A DNA stretch of 64,000 nt from Apostichopus japonicus (Eukaryota > Echinodermata > Holothuroidea > Aspidochirotida > Stichopodidae). A model generated the notes under the pieces. The model made no database searches, was not told the origin of the DNA, and was given only the letters and a program-made list of their open reading frames with translations. The position numbers and the translations under genes were made by a program. Shown piece by piece: positions 11,441 through 23,055 of the stretch (positions are counted from its first letter, which is position 1; every line of letters begins with the position of its first letter). Location: assembly GCF_037975245.1 (NCBI RefSeq), contig NC_092578.1:10832321-10896320 (forward strand). The letters are read 5' to 3'.

Positions 11441-11939
11441 TCTTTAAAAGTAGGTGTCACATATACACATCCACAACATGACTGTAAAGATTCCCTTTGC
11501 CTCCAGCAAGGAATCAAAACCATCCACTAATGTAAATGCCAAGGGTCACATGATCAAAGGAGCTCAAAGTTCAAACTTGGCCAATTGTGTGCAAACTGCC
11601 CAAACAGTAAGACTGATCAAGGCACTCTATTTCATCATCACTGCAGTGCAGATACGGTGAAGGAAGTTGTTTCGAAAAAAACCCAACCCAGTTCCCAATT
11701 TGCAAACAAAAATACCAAACTGTGGAAGACTCTGCTTTACAATCACTGCATAGCAGCTGTTTTGAATAGGTCAAGAAATTGACAAAGCGCAACGGCCACA
11801 CTTTGCAATAAAAGTACAAAACCCAACACATTTTGACGTCTGAACAATAGCGCAACAGGCATTATGCTTCCTTGCTTAGTGGAATATTATGGTGTTGTAT
11901 GTCATCACCCAATATCATAATATTTGTATGTACCAGTAA

Positions 11940-12490
11940 TACAGTAACCAACCACTGCATTCCAAGTTTAGATATAATCGGGTTTACGGTTGTGGAGTTA
12001 TTGCAATTTAAATTTTTGGACTCTCCCCAGACAATTAAGCTGTATAGTTTGCACCTAACTGGTCCCAAAATTCTATATATAAAATATAGGCCCCCAAAAT
12101 TGGAACCCCAAAAAGTGTGAGCCCAAATGGTCTGAAAAATCTTGGGCCCGACAAATTCTAGCCCAAAGAATGTACCCCAAAAGTTTTTGAGCTTGAAATA
12201 AATTTGGGCCCACCCGGCACAACAGATTGCCCATAAAAATTTGAGGCATACATGTACCAGCTTTTAACCAACAACTGTATATCAAGTTTGGTTACAATCT
12301 GACTTACTGTTGAGGAGTTACAGTAGTGCAATGTAAAGATTTTTATGTTTGACCCCATAACCTCATTCACATAAATAAGATCAGTGCCGAAAACAACAGG
12401 GCACACCTCACTATACTGTAGTACAAAGTCTGCAAGTATGAAAAATATCCATCACTCCGTTGTTGAGTTATTGCAAACCAAGCAAATATC
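11940..12490. repeat. Diverged repeat with GAGTTATTGCA phrase
   Basis: Three degraded units share phrases of the type AAGTTTxGxTAxAATCxG...GTTG(T/A)GGAGTTA followed by GCAAT. They start near 11965, 12280 and 12445. The stretch 12060-12200 between them holds several GxCCCAAA phrases. The repeat is non-coding, and its identity is unknown to me. Confidence 0.45.
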
Positions 12491-12499
12491 ACAGATGCT

Positions 12500-13000
12500 C
12501 ACACAAACACCAACATGATTGCATAGGTTCCTTGCTTCCAGCAAGTAACCAAAAAGCGTCAGGAAATCGCATATAACTCTTTCCTTTCGTGAAGGGATTA
12601 TATTGATTTTAGTTCCCCAGAAGGTACTGTAGATCAATCAGAAACCCATTGTTTTTTAAGCCAAAGCACTGGGGAAACTGAGCCCTGTGAAATCTAAACT
12701 TGTTAACACACCCATGACATTCGTGTAGCCCTTCCCTAGAGACTGCAGTACAGTAGTATAACACAAGAACTGTACTGTAAAAGCAGAACTGTAAAAGAAC
12801 TGTAGAAAAAAAAAATAGAAATAAACGCTAGACTTTTCTGCTTAGAGAATACTGTTTTGCAGTGCGCTCTTTTCGACTGAAGCAACACAAATGCTTGAAA
12901 ACATTTCTTTCAACCTTAAAAATCTATTTAATTGTCGACGGTCGACCATTTGCCATTGTTGTTTGAATTCCGACAGTTCCTGCTTGTTTCGTGACTTATC
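12500..13000. other. No recognisable feature
   Basis: Mixed-composition DNA with several ACTGTA motifs near 12745-12800. No gene, RNA or transposon end could be supported. Confidence 0.4.
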
Positions 13001-13010
13001 GAGCCACACA

Positions 13011-13172
13011 TCACATTTCAACACATTGACACCTACAACAGAGGGGTAAGCTGTTGCTTTTGAGCCCTTTGTAGATTCCTTTTCTCTGGAATAATAACAT
13101 AATATCATTTTCGTTCCCTGCTCCTTCGTCCCCTCTCCTGTTAACACAACCAAATGCTTGGCACTCCGGCAT
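13011..13172 (-). pseudogene. THAP-like zinc-finger start, probable fragment
   Basis: From the ATG ending at 13172 the frame reads MPECQAFGCVNRRGDEGAG. This has the C-x4-C and GC-N-R pattern that opens THAP DNA-binding domains. The rest of a THAP domain (the central Trp, the CxxH pair and the AVPTIF box) is not visible in this frame before the stop at 13011. It may be one exon of a split gene or a remnant of a THAP-bearing transposon like the one at 21.7-24.9 kb. Confidence rests on one short motif. Confidence 0.35.
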
Positions 13173-13704
13173 TTTGCACCAACTTTCAAACAATCTCCAA
13201 GAGCAAGTGTACAATTCATATGAAGAGATTGGAATTTTTTAACTTACGATATGGCTCACCGATTTTGAAGCACCCTCATTATTGAAATGAATGTAATGGC
13301 CGCCATCACAGTAGTTAGAAAATTCCTGGAAATTCGGGGAAAGGTACTTTTGACTAGCTATTTCACAGACAGTGTAAGAATATTAGTTTCTACTAAGAGG
13401 TCACTGCAAAACCTCAGGGTTTATTTCTCCTTAAATTAAGAGTCTTTGAACATGCAATGAGAAGAATATACTGTCATCACCTGGATTTGAAAGATGCAGT
13501 TCAATGCATCACCAAATTGCGAATAATTACAGTACATCAGGGCCTGGCAGCCTGTGTAAAGGAGTGAACTGATGCTAGGGCACTGGTATCTGGACTATAT
13601 ATTGTCTGGAGCATCCACAAAGTGTGGGCAGTGATACAATCCCATGTTTAACACTACACCGGTAAAAATAGGTCATACAATAAACGCAACTGCTATTTGA
13701 TGGG

Positions 13705-13925
13705 TGTTATATATTCAAGAACATACAGTATACCATACCTTTAAATATATCTGTTCTAATACATACTATGAAAATTAATAAGCATTCCGTTGTATCGTAA
13801 CTCTGACCTGATAGAATATACAGGAGAGAAATACACTCTGGCTCTGGACTAAAAAACTTATGTCTGCGCACGTTCTTTAATACCCACGCCTTGGAACCTC
13901 TGGTAATTTTCCACGATAGAAAATT
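13705..13925 (+). repeat. 5' LTR of the Gypsy element
   Basis: Pairs with 18009-18240. Shared stretches include CCTTTAAATATATCTGT, GTAACTCTGACCTGATAGAA, ATACAGGAGAGA and CACGCCTTGGAACCTC. The copies are clearly diverged, with many substitutions and small indels, so the insertion is old. The start at TG is clear; the right edge is approximate. Confidence 0.75.
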
Positions 13926-14093
13926 GGCTAAATATTAGTACTCATTGCAATTTTGGGAACTTTCTACAAATAAGCACATCGGGACCGTCTTGTGTCTGGA
14001 TTACATGCCAAAATGTCTAAAACTCAAACGCAGTTGTATTCAAGGGCTGATCTAACATTCGAAGATGCAAAGACCATGTGCTAATCCAACAAA

Positions 14094-14470
14094 ATGGCTT
14101 CTATCGCTACCAACGATTACCCTAACCCGTCTCCCATACATGTCAGTAATGCTGTCTATACAGGAAAGTCGCTGTTTCACTCTAAACCATCTGGAAGTTG
14201 TGGAACATTCCATTACAAGTGCAGAGGTTGTGGTGGTGAACACAAGCGTGCAGATTGTCCATATAAATGTAAGTAGAAAGGACACCTACAACGGGTCTGT
14301 CGATCACATGAAGTTAGTGGCACGAAGACCAGAAACCGAGTAGGATTCCAATGTTTTGCCAAGGGGACGCCGGCCAACACCAAAAACATTGCAGTGGACG
14401 AAGCTCAACCAGAAGACAGCGTATACTTCAACAGTGTTTAAGAAGAGGACCAGAATCAAGGCTTTGGACT
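14094..14470 (+). pseudogene. Gag-type zinc-knuckle region of the Gypsy element
   Basis: The frame from 14094 reads into CRGCGGEHKRADCPYKC, a CCHC nucleic-acid-binding knuckle of the C-x2-C-x4-H-x4-C type. After an in-frame TAG near 14274 the same frame goes on with KGHLQRVC, the second half of another knuckle. The frame then continues for about 60 codons to a further stop near 14440. Two knuckles of this kind mark the nucleocapsid end of retrotransposon Gag. The product is broken. Confidence 0.7.
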
Positions 14471-14499
14471 TTACAATGTCAATCACTTTGGAGGTTCTA

Positions 14500-14760
14500 A
14501 CATAACGCCTTACATGATCCTTATGTCAGTTGGGTAAGTAAAGACCAATAACGTTTGGATAGAGATACAGTTAGATACTGGTGCCACAAGGTCAACAATT
14601 TCTGACCCGTGGTATAAGGTAGAACTATCAGACATGTATCCGTTAAAAATGTGTGAGTTTGCTCTAATAGGTTACACAGGAGAGTCAATTTCTACATTAG
14701 GCTACATTAGTGTACCTGTTAAGTTTAAAAGCTGGCCCAACCCAAATTGCTGATATTATT
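14500..14760 (+). pseudogene. Aspartic protease of the Gypsy element
   Basis: IQLDTGATRSTI lies near 14568-14605 in the same frame as the zinc knuckles. LDTGAT is the catalytic signature of retroviral-type aspartic proteases, which act as dimers to mature Gag-Pol. A TGxS-like flap region (IGYTGESISTLG) follows about 25 codons later, as expected. One stop precedes the signature, and frame is lost near 14755. Confidence 0.75.
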
Positions 14761-15149
14761 GTTGTACGAGGTACATGCCCGTACTTGGTTGGTAGAGGTT
14801 TGCTAAGCCATATTAAGTTAGATTGGAACCAAATATTGTCTATCAATTCTGAACCTAAGCCAACGAATCTGAATAGTCTTGGTACCAAGAATGCCACTTC
14901 TGCCTATAGCAAACGTAATACTGTTAGTACGGTTCTTCCCACACCCCCCCCCCAACCTAATTATCCACAAGGTTTTTGTGAGCTTCCATAGAAGCATAGA
15001 AAACTCTTCTTGGACAAAGATTCAGGTATCAAGGGGTTTGCGGCTTCCCTAAAACTGAGACCCAATGCAAATCAGGTGTATCAAAAGAGTAGAGCAGTTC
15101 CGTATTGTTGGCCAAGTAGAACAAGAGTATAATAGACTAATCGAGGCAG

Positions 15150-15871
15150 ATATCTTTAATCCCATTAGATTTAGTGAATGGGAGTCTCTACAATAAATTT
15201 ACCTACAGTAAGCAAATGGATCTGTCAGGGTCTGTGGGACTACAAAAAGGTAAATATTCTGATTGAAGACGATGGACATAAGCTTCCAAATCTACAAATT
15301 TGTTTGCTAAATTGGTGCAGGAAGGTTCTCAACCTGCAGTGTATTCTGTTATTGATTTTGTAGGTGCATTCAATAAATTGCATCTAGACCAAGAATTGGT
15401 GCAGTTGCTAACTTTAAATACCCATAAGGGTTTATTAGTCCCCAAACGTCTATGCTTTGGTGCGAGAACATCCCCAGCGCTGTTCGAGTCCACTATGGAC
15501 AAAATACTGCATGGTATTCCCAATGTATTTTGCTATGTAGACGATATTCTAGTAGGGACAAACAGTGTCGAAGATCATTTTAATGTTCTGGAAAAAATAA
15601 TCTGGAGCTTCTTTTTGACCGACTTGATAGGTTTAAAGTGCGCTTAAATGCAGGCAAGTGTCATTTCTTCATGTCAGAGGTAAACTATTTTGCGCATATT
15701 CTCATTGGCAAAGGCATTAAACCTGTGCAAGACAAAATAGAGGCAATTAGGCATGCGCCAATACCAAGTAATACCTCAGAGCTGAAGTCTTTTTTGGGGA
15801 TGATAAATTACTATGGTAATTTTCGTCCACAATTTAGCTTCCAAATTTCATCCGTTGTACGCTTTGCTTGA
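15150..15871 (+). pseudogene. Reverse transcriptase of the Gypsy element
   Basis: Two adjacent frames (15300-15647 and 15638-15871) carry RT motifs in order: YSVIDFVGAFNKLHL with the first catalytic Asp, FGARTSPALFESTMD, CYVDDILVG with the catalytic YVDD box near 15530, and then LNAGKCHFF, and KPVQDKIEAI leading to the LKSFLGMINYYGNF connection segment. A frameshift lies at about 15640 between YVDD and the thumb. All catalytic Asp codons are intact. Upstream RT motifs at 15050-15300 are scrambled by stops. Confidence 0.85.
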
Positions 15872-15879
15872 GCATAAAT

Positions 15880-16230
15880 CCGAATAGAATTGGACGGTCT
15901 TTGGACAGATGCTTGTCAGGAAGCGTTTATGTATGCCAAGAAGATACTTACAGTTGACAAAGTTCTAGCTCATTTTGTTCCCTTCAAAACCTTTGGTGCT
16001 GAGTGAGATGCGAGTCCGTGTGGATTAAGTGCGGTTATCAGTCATAGAGTTTGTGATGGTTCTGACCGCCCTATCGCCTATGATTCTCGTACACTAAGTG
16101 CTGCGGAGTAAAAACTATGCCCAAATAGACAAAGAGAGACTGCTATAGTCACTGCTATAATCTTTGGGTTAAAGAAATTTCATCTTTATCTGTATGGTCG
16201 AAAGTTTACAAACCACCAACCCTTGAACCG
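15880..16230 (+). pseudogene. RNase H of the Gypsy element
   Basis: After the RT the sequence reads DASPCGLSAVISHRV and then RPIAYDSRTLSAAE near 16065-16110, followed by FHLYLYGRKFTNHQPL. These are the usual RNase H landmarks of Gypsy pol. An in-frame TGA sits just before DASPCG and other stops are present. The connection into the integrase region is also interrupted. Confidence 0.7.
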
Positions 16231-16559
16231 TATTTTCAGCAATACCGCCTTTAGCTGCAGTGCACATACAACACTGGGATTCAATTTGGCAGGCTATCAG
16301 TATGATATAGTCTATCGCACTTATGCCCAATATGCAAATGCGGATATGTTAAGTAAATTGCCAATACAGCGCAGCTCAAATGAAACTGTTGATCCAGATG
16401 AGAGCTACTGTATGTCTTTAATACTGTAGTCGGTCAGCTACCTGTTACTGCCGTTCAAATTGCACAGGCCACTAGAAAAGATGTGGTCTTGTCCACAGTA
16501 TTTGAATGAACCTTGTCAGGATGGCCAAAGCATGGTACCAATGAAACACTGAGGCCGTC

Positions 16560-17324
16560 TTGAGTTGTCATTAGAAGATGGTTGTGTACTTTGGGGTAGA
16601 CGTGTTATTATTCCTCAGGCATTTCAACAACATATTAAGTGAAATAACATGACTGTGATCCTGGAATGTCACGTTGAAATCTTTAGGAAGATCATTTGCC
16701 TGGTGGACAGGGATGGATAAGGATAGAAGATCTGGTAAGATCTTGTTCTGTTTGTTCGAGTGAGCAAAATACTCCCAAGAAAACCCCACATATTCTGTGG
16801 CCCTGGGCTACAGAACCTTGGCAAAGAATTCACTTAGACTTTACAGAAATTAATGGAGAGCAATTTTAGTTACTGGTTGACTCTAAATGGCTTGAAGCTT
16901 TCCCTATGACCAGTACTACAACTTCAGCTACTATTTCTCGGTTATGAACCGTTTTTGCCCAATTCGGACTCCCTATGCAAGTGGTAACCGATAAAGGCCC
17001 CAGCTTATAGCCAAAGAGTTTAAAAATTCCTTAGAAATAACTCCATTGTACACACTTTGACTCCACCCTATCACCTTTCTAGCAACAACCTGGCAGAAAA
17101 ACATGTTCAGACATTTAAGAGAATGTTTAAGAAATCTAAAAGTTTTAAGCTTACAGCATAATGTTTCTCATATTCTGTTTCAGTATAGGGACATCCCACA
17201 TACAACAACTGGCAAGACGCCAGCAGGGCTCTTCTTAAAGAGAGCTCCCCGAACTCAACTTTCCCTTGTAAAACCGTCACTTAAACGGTCAGTAGAACAA
17301 TGTCAGACTAAATCTAAGTTTTGA
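16560..17324 (+). pseudogene. Integrase of the Gypsy element
   Basis: A zinc-binding region ending SCSVC is seen near 16735-16760. The catalytic core starts WQRIHLDFTEINGEQF near 16820 with the first Asp, followed by LVDSKWLEAFP and VVTDKGPS with the second Asp near 16985. The later part (HTTTGKTPAGLFLKRAPRTQ, 17190-17260) matches the end of the core in Gypsy elements. At least four stops and several shifts break it. Confidence 0.75.
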
Positions 17325-17329
17325 TATGA

Positions 17330-18008
17330 TGGCTGTAACCCAAGAATGAGGTGCTATGATATCTATCAGTCAGTACTGTAAGAGTAAGACATCTGAGAGG
17401 GGGAAAAGGGAAGTGGATACCTGGGACAATTGTGGAAGTGAAGGGTCAACTCATATATGTGGAAAGAACATCAACAATCGTAGGAACATACATGCGCATC
17501 ATCTAAGGCATGACAATACGCACTGTAAAACAGAGACACTGGTTATGGATACCGATCATCCGAATTGGGATATCCAGGTTGCAGCTAGTGCAAACTATCC
17601 TGGGGTGACATAGCCGTCTACAGTGTCTGAGTCCCCATCGCTAGATACCCCAGTGAACCCTTACCAAATGATTCCACTATTATACCTCAAACCAATATGC
17701 AGTGCTGGAGATAAAACGACGGCCATGGCCGTCATATTTGTGCTGATGGCCTTAGTGCCCTTTAAAATCACGCATAGGTCACAGCCATAAAAGCCGTAAT
17801 CCCTAATTGCCTTGGCCGCTGTTCCCTTTAAGTCTTACAACACCGAAATGGATTCATAGAGAATATAAGCTTTTTGGTACGAAAACTAAAATCCTGCGAA
17901 TCAAACTTTATTTTCACAAGAAATATGATGTCCATTTTTTAACGATCTTAAAAATACGCCGATGTACACCTATGCACTTTGCAGAATCATTTAGCTACAG
18001 GGGAGGAA
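17330..18008. other. 3' part of the Gypsy element between integrase and 3' LTR
   Basis: This holds fragments of the pol tail and the polypurine tract at about 18000-18008. A C/G-rich patch at 17715-17820 around CGGCCATGGCCGT looks foreign to its surroundings and may be a small inserted repeat. No intact gene is present. Confidence 0.5.
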
Positions 18009-18240
18009 TGTTACATATACTGTACCTTTAAATATATCTGTGCCACAGTGCCAGCCTAATTACGTAATAGAAAGTTCTATATACTACATATGCTAATTAA
18101 TACACATTCCATTGCATTGTAACTCTGACCTGATAGAATATACAGGAGAGAGATACACGCTGGCTTTCAACTAAGAAACTCATGTCTGAGTACATTCTTT
18201 AATACTCACGCCTTGGAACCTCCGATAATTTTTAGTTACC
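18009..18240 (+). repeat. 3' LTR of the Gypsy element
   Basis: Begins TGTTACAT directly after a polypurine tract and matches the 5' LTR over about 220 bp. Near its right edge it carries extra bases (around TTTAGTTACC) relative to the 5' copy before both resume with TTTTCCA(A/C)GATAGAAAA. The true LTR may therefore extend to about 18260-18290. Confidence 0.75.
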
Positions 18241-18285
18241 TTTTCCAAGATAGAAAAATGGGGAAGCAAGTTTTTGTTTACAGGA

Positions 18286-21050
18286 AACAAACTTTTGGGA
18301 CTTGCATCCCTGGGAAGCAAACTTGCTTCCTCTACTTAACATTACTGGATTTCACATTAACACTTTAGTTCAAGTGATATGACAATTGAGTAGCTAGCCA
18401 AAGTATACGTTTATCCAATAACATTCATTGGGGGCCTTGTATACAGTAAGAAAGAAGAGTAATCAGTGCACGTAACAGGCCTAGGAACATGTATTGTTGG
18501 AGTTCATATTGAATCATGGCTTGCTAGCCATGTCTTTGATTGAAAAGGAATTGAAGCATGGTAATATATACTTTACTTGGATACTACTGTAACTGGGTTC
18601 CTCTGGAACCTAAATGGATTAAACAACAATACAATGCCATCAAACATTGATCTCCTTCCCCTAGTTCAACTTGAACTTATGGGCTATGCCATTACTGTAA
18701 GACTGACCTATGTTTCCGGGGCAAAAGTGGGGGAAAATATTATCAGTTCAATACGCATTGAAACTGGTAATTATTTACCCAATCATCAGTTCAACAATGA
18801 TGGGCTATTACTTATTTAGCTAGCTGAGAGATTGCTTAGGTTATACAGTAAAGTGTACACATGCATACAGTAGGTTAACAAATAATGATCAAAAATTTTT
18901 CCGGTGGGTATAGTAACAAATTTTACACTGAAACACATCATGATAGATGGGTACTGTATATCACCAAATGATGAAATTACAGAAGCAGGGTTTCCCCTGG
19001 TATAAACTTTGTAAGATGGCCACCACTCTTGTGTTTTGTGACCTCCTCGCAAAAATATTACCAACATCGTCATGACACTGCTTCAGAGAAGAAGTAAAAT
19101 ATGCAAGATTGCAATCCAACGTTTCTTAACCAATCCCATAATCTGACATTTAAAAATTGGCTGTGAAGACTAAGTTATAGCAACAGTTAAAGGTTCTTCT
19201 TCCTATTGTGATATAGCATTTTATCTTATTTATTGTTCGGATGATTGAAATAAGGACGTTTAACAAAATGTACCAGGCAACCATGCCCCAGACCCTCGCC
19301 CAACCCCCCCCCCACCCTCCAGGTATGCTCACACCATCCAGTGTCACAAACCAGTTACTGTCTCTTACAGGAGAAAGCCCAGGGGAAACCCTGAGAAGTA
19401 TGCACATGAGTTTCTTCCTCTCTTTCATTATTCCGGATAAAACTGTGAAAATGGAGTATATACAATGTTAATGGTTTTTTACAATTTCCAGACTGAATAG
19501 TAACAGCTTGGACCTGGGACATTTCTTCGGTTAGCCACCAGTTTCTGATTCCCAACACTGCTAAAAATATGTTTGTTCTTTGAAACAAACATACAGTATC
19601 TTCCATACCTTCCCACATCTCCCAAACAAGTTTTTTTTGTTGCTGAAGTCAGATTCACTGTGAGGAAGTCATTATAGATACATTACTACAGAAATGCTTT
19701 TGAAAACAAAACATCTTCCTTGAAGGATACTTTTTGCTTGAGTGGGAGCTGCAATGGGGAAGTCACTATAAGATAGGCCTATAACTATAACTTCATAAAT
19801 GCTTTTGAAAACAACACATCTTCCTTAAGGATTTTAGGAGAAGAGTCAGAGCTACAACTTTACTTAAATAAGTGACCTTCTGAACAACGTATTCTGTAAT
19901 TCTACCATACTACTACTTCTTGTACAAACCATTTTGCTGCAGCGTAAGCTCATAGGGGCAGAAACAAACAGTAATTATCCAGCTTCTGTAAACGTTAGGC
20001 TAATACTAGCCTAGTACTAGTAGTATGATGGCATATGGTAAATTTGTGAAAGTAAGGGCATTAATGTGTGTTTGACAAACTTGATTTTACTCAGTGGTGT
20101 GTTCTATCATTCAGCAGATGTAATTTCATCAATGTTTTGACCAAGTTCTGCCAGAAATAAATAATTATCATGCTGGAAGCAATGAAAAACTTTGCACATG
20201 CATTGAACTTCTGTTAACATGGTGGAATAATCCACAAAAGTGTCTCAGAATACAATATTGATGTCTGTTCCTTGCACTGTGGCAATTGGCAAAGTTTGGC
20301 CGGTTCAGTTCAGGCGTCGTAGACTGGCACAATTGCAGAATATGATGCTACTGTACTTGAACTTTTAATCAACGTAGCCGGCTAAATTAGCTCCCCAGCC
20401 AGCATGCAATAGCAACAGAGCTAGCTAACATTAGACTAAAAATCCTGTACAAAATGCCAATACCTTAAAATTTTCCCTTGGCGATGTAGCCAGGTAAGAT
20501 AACTATGTTGGACTTAAAATATTTTTCAAATCAAAGCTGTTAATGATGTATGTTGAGTCGTTCTCAAAAGCAATTTGGCAAAACAGTTGTTTGAAAAGTT
20601 TTGCCTAGCCTAGACTGACAGCAAAGTACACAAATTTTGGGATGTGTGAAGTCAATGTAGACCACTATAGTAGTACTTGTACTAGGCTATCCACCTATAG
20701 TTTGTAGGCTCTAGCCTAACTTTTGTGCTATGGATTTTTGGACTCAGTAGACATTGTTTTGTAGAGCCGAGATAAAATAGGACTCAACACTTTGGATATC
20801 TGTGTCACTCTGCTATATATTTTGAACCAACCAGAAGAATATACAAGCATCAATATTCCAGATTGCTTTACGTGCTAACTACATTCAAACTTAGGCCTAG
20901 GCCTACCTGCCATTATGAGGACATAATACTAGTTACTACAACACCCCTCCCTTTTAAATGTGAATAGATATCCAAGTGAACACACAACTTACAAAATCAT
21001 CCACTCTGAGAAGTTGGAAATAGCAATTGAATATAAACAAAGTGAAAGAA
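18286..21050. other. Repeat-poor intergenic stretch
   Basis: No gene could be supported. A short direct repeat is visible: AAATGCTTTTGAAAACAA plus CATCTTCCTT occurs near 19693 and again near 19799. A run of C lies near 19304. Short ORFs here have no family features. GGCCTA-type motifs appear again near 20890-20915. Confidence 0.45.
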
Positions 21051-21059
21051 CAAATTTCA

Positions 21060-21744
21060 AACTTACAGATTAAACAACAATCTTCAACTGCTTGACATGG
21101 GCAACTCTCTTATCATCCTCGAATTGGATATAGAAATTGACTGGTGACAACTACTGTAATACCTTGTATGGCCCTCTCCATTTTAGAATCAATTTAGCTA
21201 AAATATTCCTTTTCAGATTTGATATAGGGTGACTTTTCAAAAGTACATTATCTCCAACTTGAACAATTACCATGGACCACCTGCATCATATGCTACCTTA
21301 TTCCTACTGTAGTGTCTTTTCATGTTTTCACATGCTATCTTCAACATATCCTTCCTCACCGTCAAATGGGGTTTCCTCCACCCACACCCCTGGTCCTTGA
21401 ATTCTCTGTTGAAGGAAAAGCTCTGATGGAGTTAAACCTGTCGATTCATGCTGAAAAGAATTTAGTTCAAACATGAACTCCATAACATAGGTATCCCAAC
21501 TGGTATGATGATCCCCCACAAAGCAACATAACATGGAAACTAGATTCCTGTTTACTCTCTCAACCCAGTTACTGTGGGTGATACATATGGTGCATTGAAT
21601 ACACTCCTCACTGCCCAGAAAACACACAGTTCAGCCACGTCTTCCAACCATTTGCAGTCCATTATCCGATACTAAGGTTTGACAAGCCGCCCAAGTACAG
21701 AACACTTGATTCAATGTGCAGCTAACACTTTTCCTGTCGCTCTC
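21060..21744 (-). pseudogene. Integrase C-terminal half (Gypsy, minus)
   Basis: On the minus strand TLVSDNGLQMVGRRG (about 21690-21645) carries the second catalytic Asp. It is followed by SNWVERVNRNLVSMLCCFVG, then HHTSWDTYVMEF and ESTGLTPSELFLQQR at 21560-21400, typical of the end of a Gypsy integrase core. Further on, degraded SH3-like C-terminal text can be followed to about 21080. It continues the half at 24951-25166 across the inserted element. Confidence 0.8.
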
Positions 21745-21748
21745 TTAA
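21745..21748. repeat. Left TTAA target-site duplication
   Basis: TTAA directly before AGTGGCCATGACACG. Its partner is at 24947-24950. The sequence outside both copies belongs to one integrase gene. Confidence 0.85.
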
Positions 21749-21930
21749 AGTGGCCATGACACGAAAATTTCAAAGTCCTATATTTTTGGGATCCATCAAA
21801 GAATGTTCTCTAGAACATGTATCAACCAATCTGCCAGTTTAAAACTTGATTTTTCAAGTCGAAAATTGAGAATGAATTTACCCTCTTTGGCGTTTGAAAC
21901 TTTGTTTACTCGAAAATTTTCCGATTCGCA

Positions 21931-21938
21931 TGACGTCA
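21931..21938 (+). promoter_or_regulatory. CRE palindrome TGACGTCA, left promoter of the TTAA element
   Basis: A perfect TGACGTCA lies 182 bp from the left end, in the context TGACGTCATGTTATGAACAC. It sits about 145 bp upstream of the ATG of the P2X7-C-like gene, a usual promoter position for CREB/ATF sites. The right end has the same motif at the same distance in mirror image. Confidence 0.5.
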
Positions 21939-22081
21939 TGTTATGAACACGTTTGTTGTCGCTGTTTACGATCCTCCGAACAAACCATTCACGTACACAT
22001 TAGACAAGTACACATACCACTAGTAGTTACTAAACAAAACACCGATCACAAGTGCGATATCAAATCAAAATTTCCTGTGAA

Positions 22082-22356
22082 ATGGCGGATCCAGAACCAA
22101 TTGCGGCAACTGAAGTTCAAAGTGATAGTGGTTCTTCACCAGGCAGTGAAATTGGGCTATAATTAGAGTGCCATTTCTCATATTCGAAGCAGAGAGTGAA
22201 GGCGATGATCATGCCAATATTGAACCGAACGTTGAGGGTGGACCTGAGGTGTTAGAACCATATCAGTTCGAGCCTGTTAAACGAGCCGAAATTGAAGCTC
22301 CACAACATATCGAAGAAGAAACTAGTTCAAAACGATTGCAAGGAACATACAACGTG
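22082..22356 (+). pseudogene. P2X7-C-like gene, first exon, frameshifted
   Basis: The ATG at 22082 opens an acidic N-terminus (MADPEPIAATEVQSDSGSS) that stops at TAA 22160. The neighbouring frame carries on from about 22150 with EAESEGDD and then EPYQFEPVKR, ending at a GTAAGA donor after 22356 in phase 0. An acidic N-terminus followed by PYxFEP is typical of a large family of invertebrate proteins that end in the P2X7-type cytoplasmic domain. One small indel at 22150-22162 splits the exon. The Cys-rich zinc-binding part of the domain is missing between this exon and the next. No receptor channel is implied. Confidence 0.6.
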
Positions 22357-22800
22357 GTAAGAATTTATTAACGAAGCATTTAAAAACAAAATCCAGTCCA
22401 TTTTGTGCATGTGTGTTGAAATTCGCGGAACTCCCTAAACCGTATTGTGCGTTGTGTTACGGTAACTTACAACCCATATGTACAGTGTGTTGGCTATTAC
22501 ATTACTTTATAGTAGTAGTAGGGTTGGTTGCATACTGAAAGTTTGGCTCGGGGATGTAAGTTGCATTATGCAACCATGCTAGGTAGGCATATGTGTTATT
22601 TCATACTCATTATTACTAGGCTAGTACTTTGGCCTGGAGTTTTGCAAATCAATTTTCTGAAACAAAAGAATGTTTCATGATACATGTAAATTCACAACAA
22701 ATGTAACCATAACTGTACATTGTATGCCTGCTTGTTATTGTGGACATCATGGGCCAACATTAATACATTTTGAACTTTCATAATTTTTTTCCCCAGGCAG

Positions 22801-23055
22801 TACAGATACATAGCCTACGGTCAACAGGTTCAATACTGGGGATTCCTAGCAAGACACGTCAGGGTTGTGCTACCATCATGTGCAGTCCAAAGGATCAGAA
22901 GTGAGTTTCCAGCCAATGGTCATTACACTGGATTCAAGTTGCCAGGAGAAAACTCATTGTATAGGAAGCCTTGGTTGAGAAATTCCTCCAGGAACACCTT
23001 TTCTATTCTACGATTGTGTAGGATTATCAATCCGTCAGGGTTCCCTCAGTGTTGA
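22801..23055 (+). pseudogene. P2X7-C-like gene, last exon
   Basis: After a T-rich tract and CCCCAGGCAG the frame reads YRYIAYGQQVQYWGFLARHV and then VRVVLPSCAVQRIRSEFP, followed by HYTGFK and a TGA at 23053. The block VVLPSCAV-x-RIR-x-EFP...YTGF is the hallmark of the end of P2X7-type C-terminal domains in cnidarian, echinoderm and fish orphan genes. It joins exon 1 in phase 0. The usual WCxCGxC segment is absent, so the domain is incomplete. Its role in such transposons is unknown to me. Confidence 0.65.

Larger units (their letters stand above)
13705..18285 (+). mobile_element. Ty3/Gypsy LTR retrotransposon, decayed but with both ends
   Basis: The element runs from a 5' LTR beginning TGTTATAT at 13705 to a 3' LTR beginning TGTTACAT at 18009, which is preceded by the polypurine tract GGGGAGGAA. 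In order it holds Gag-type zinc knuckles, an aspartic protease with the LDTGAT core, reverse transcriptase with YVDD, RNase H, and integrase. This protease-RT-RNaseH-integrase order is the Ty3/Gypsy order. Several in-frame stops and frameshifts mean it cannot make its proteins. The outer LTR ends are uncertain because the two copies differ by an indel near their 3' edges. The right-hand boundary is approximate, and no target duplication was confirmed. Confidence 0.85.

Noticed and set aside
17712-17820. A separate MITE within the Gypsy 3' region
   Set aside because: A palindromic CGGCCATGGCCGT patch is visible, but I found no matching inverted ends or target duplication.
22082-23055. A P2X ion-channel receptor gene
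   Set aside because: Only text like the cytoplasmic C-terminal domain is present. No transmembrane or ATP-binding ectodomain parts exist, and it lies inside a transposon.
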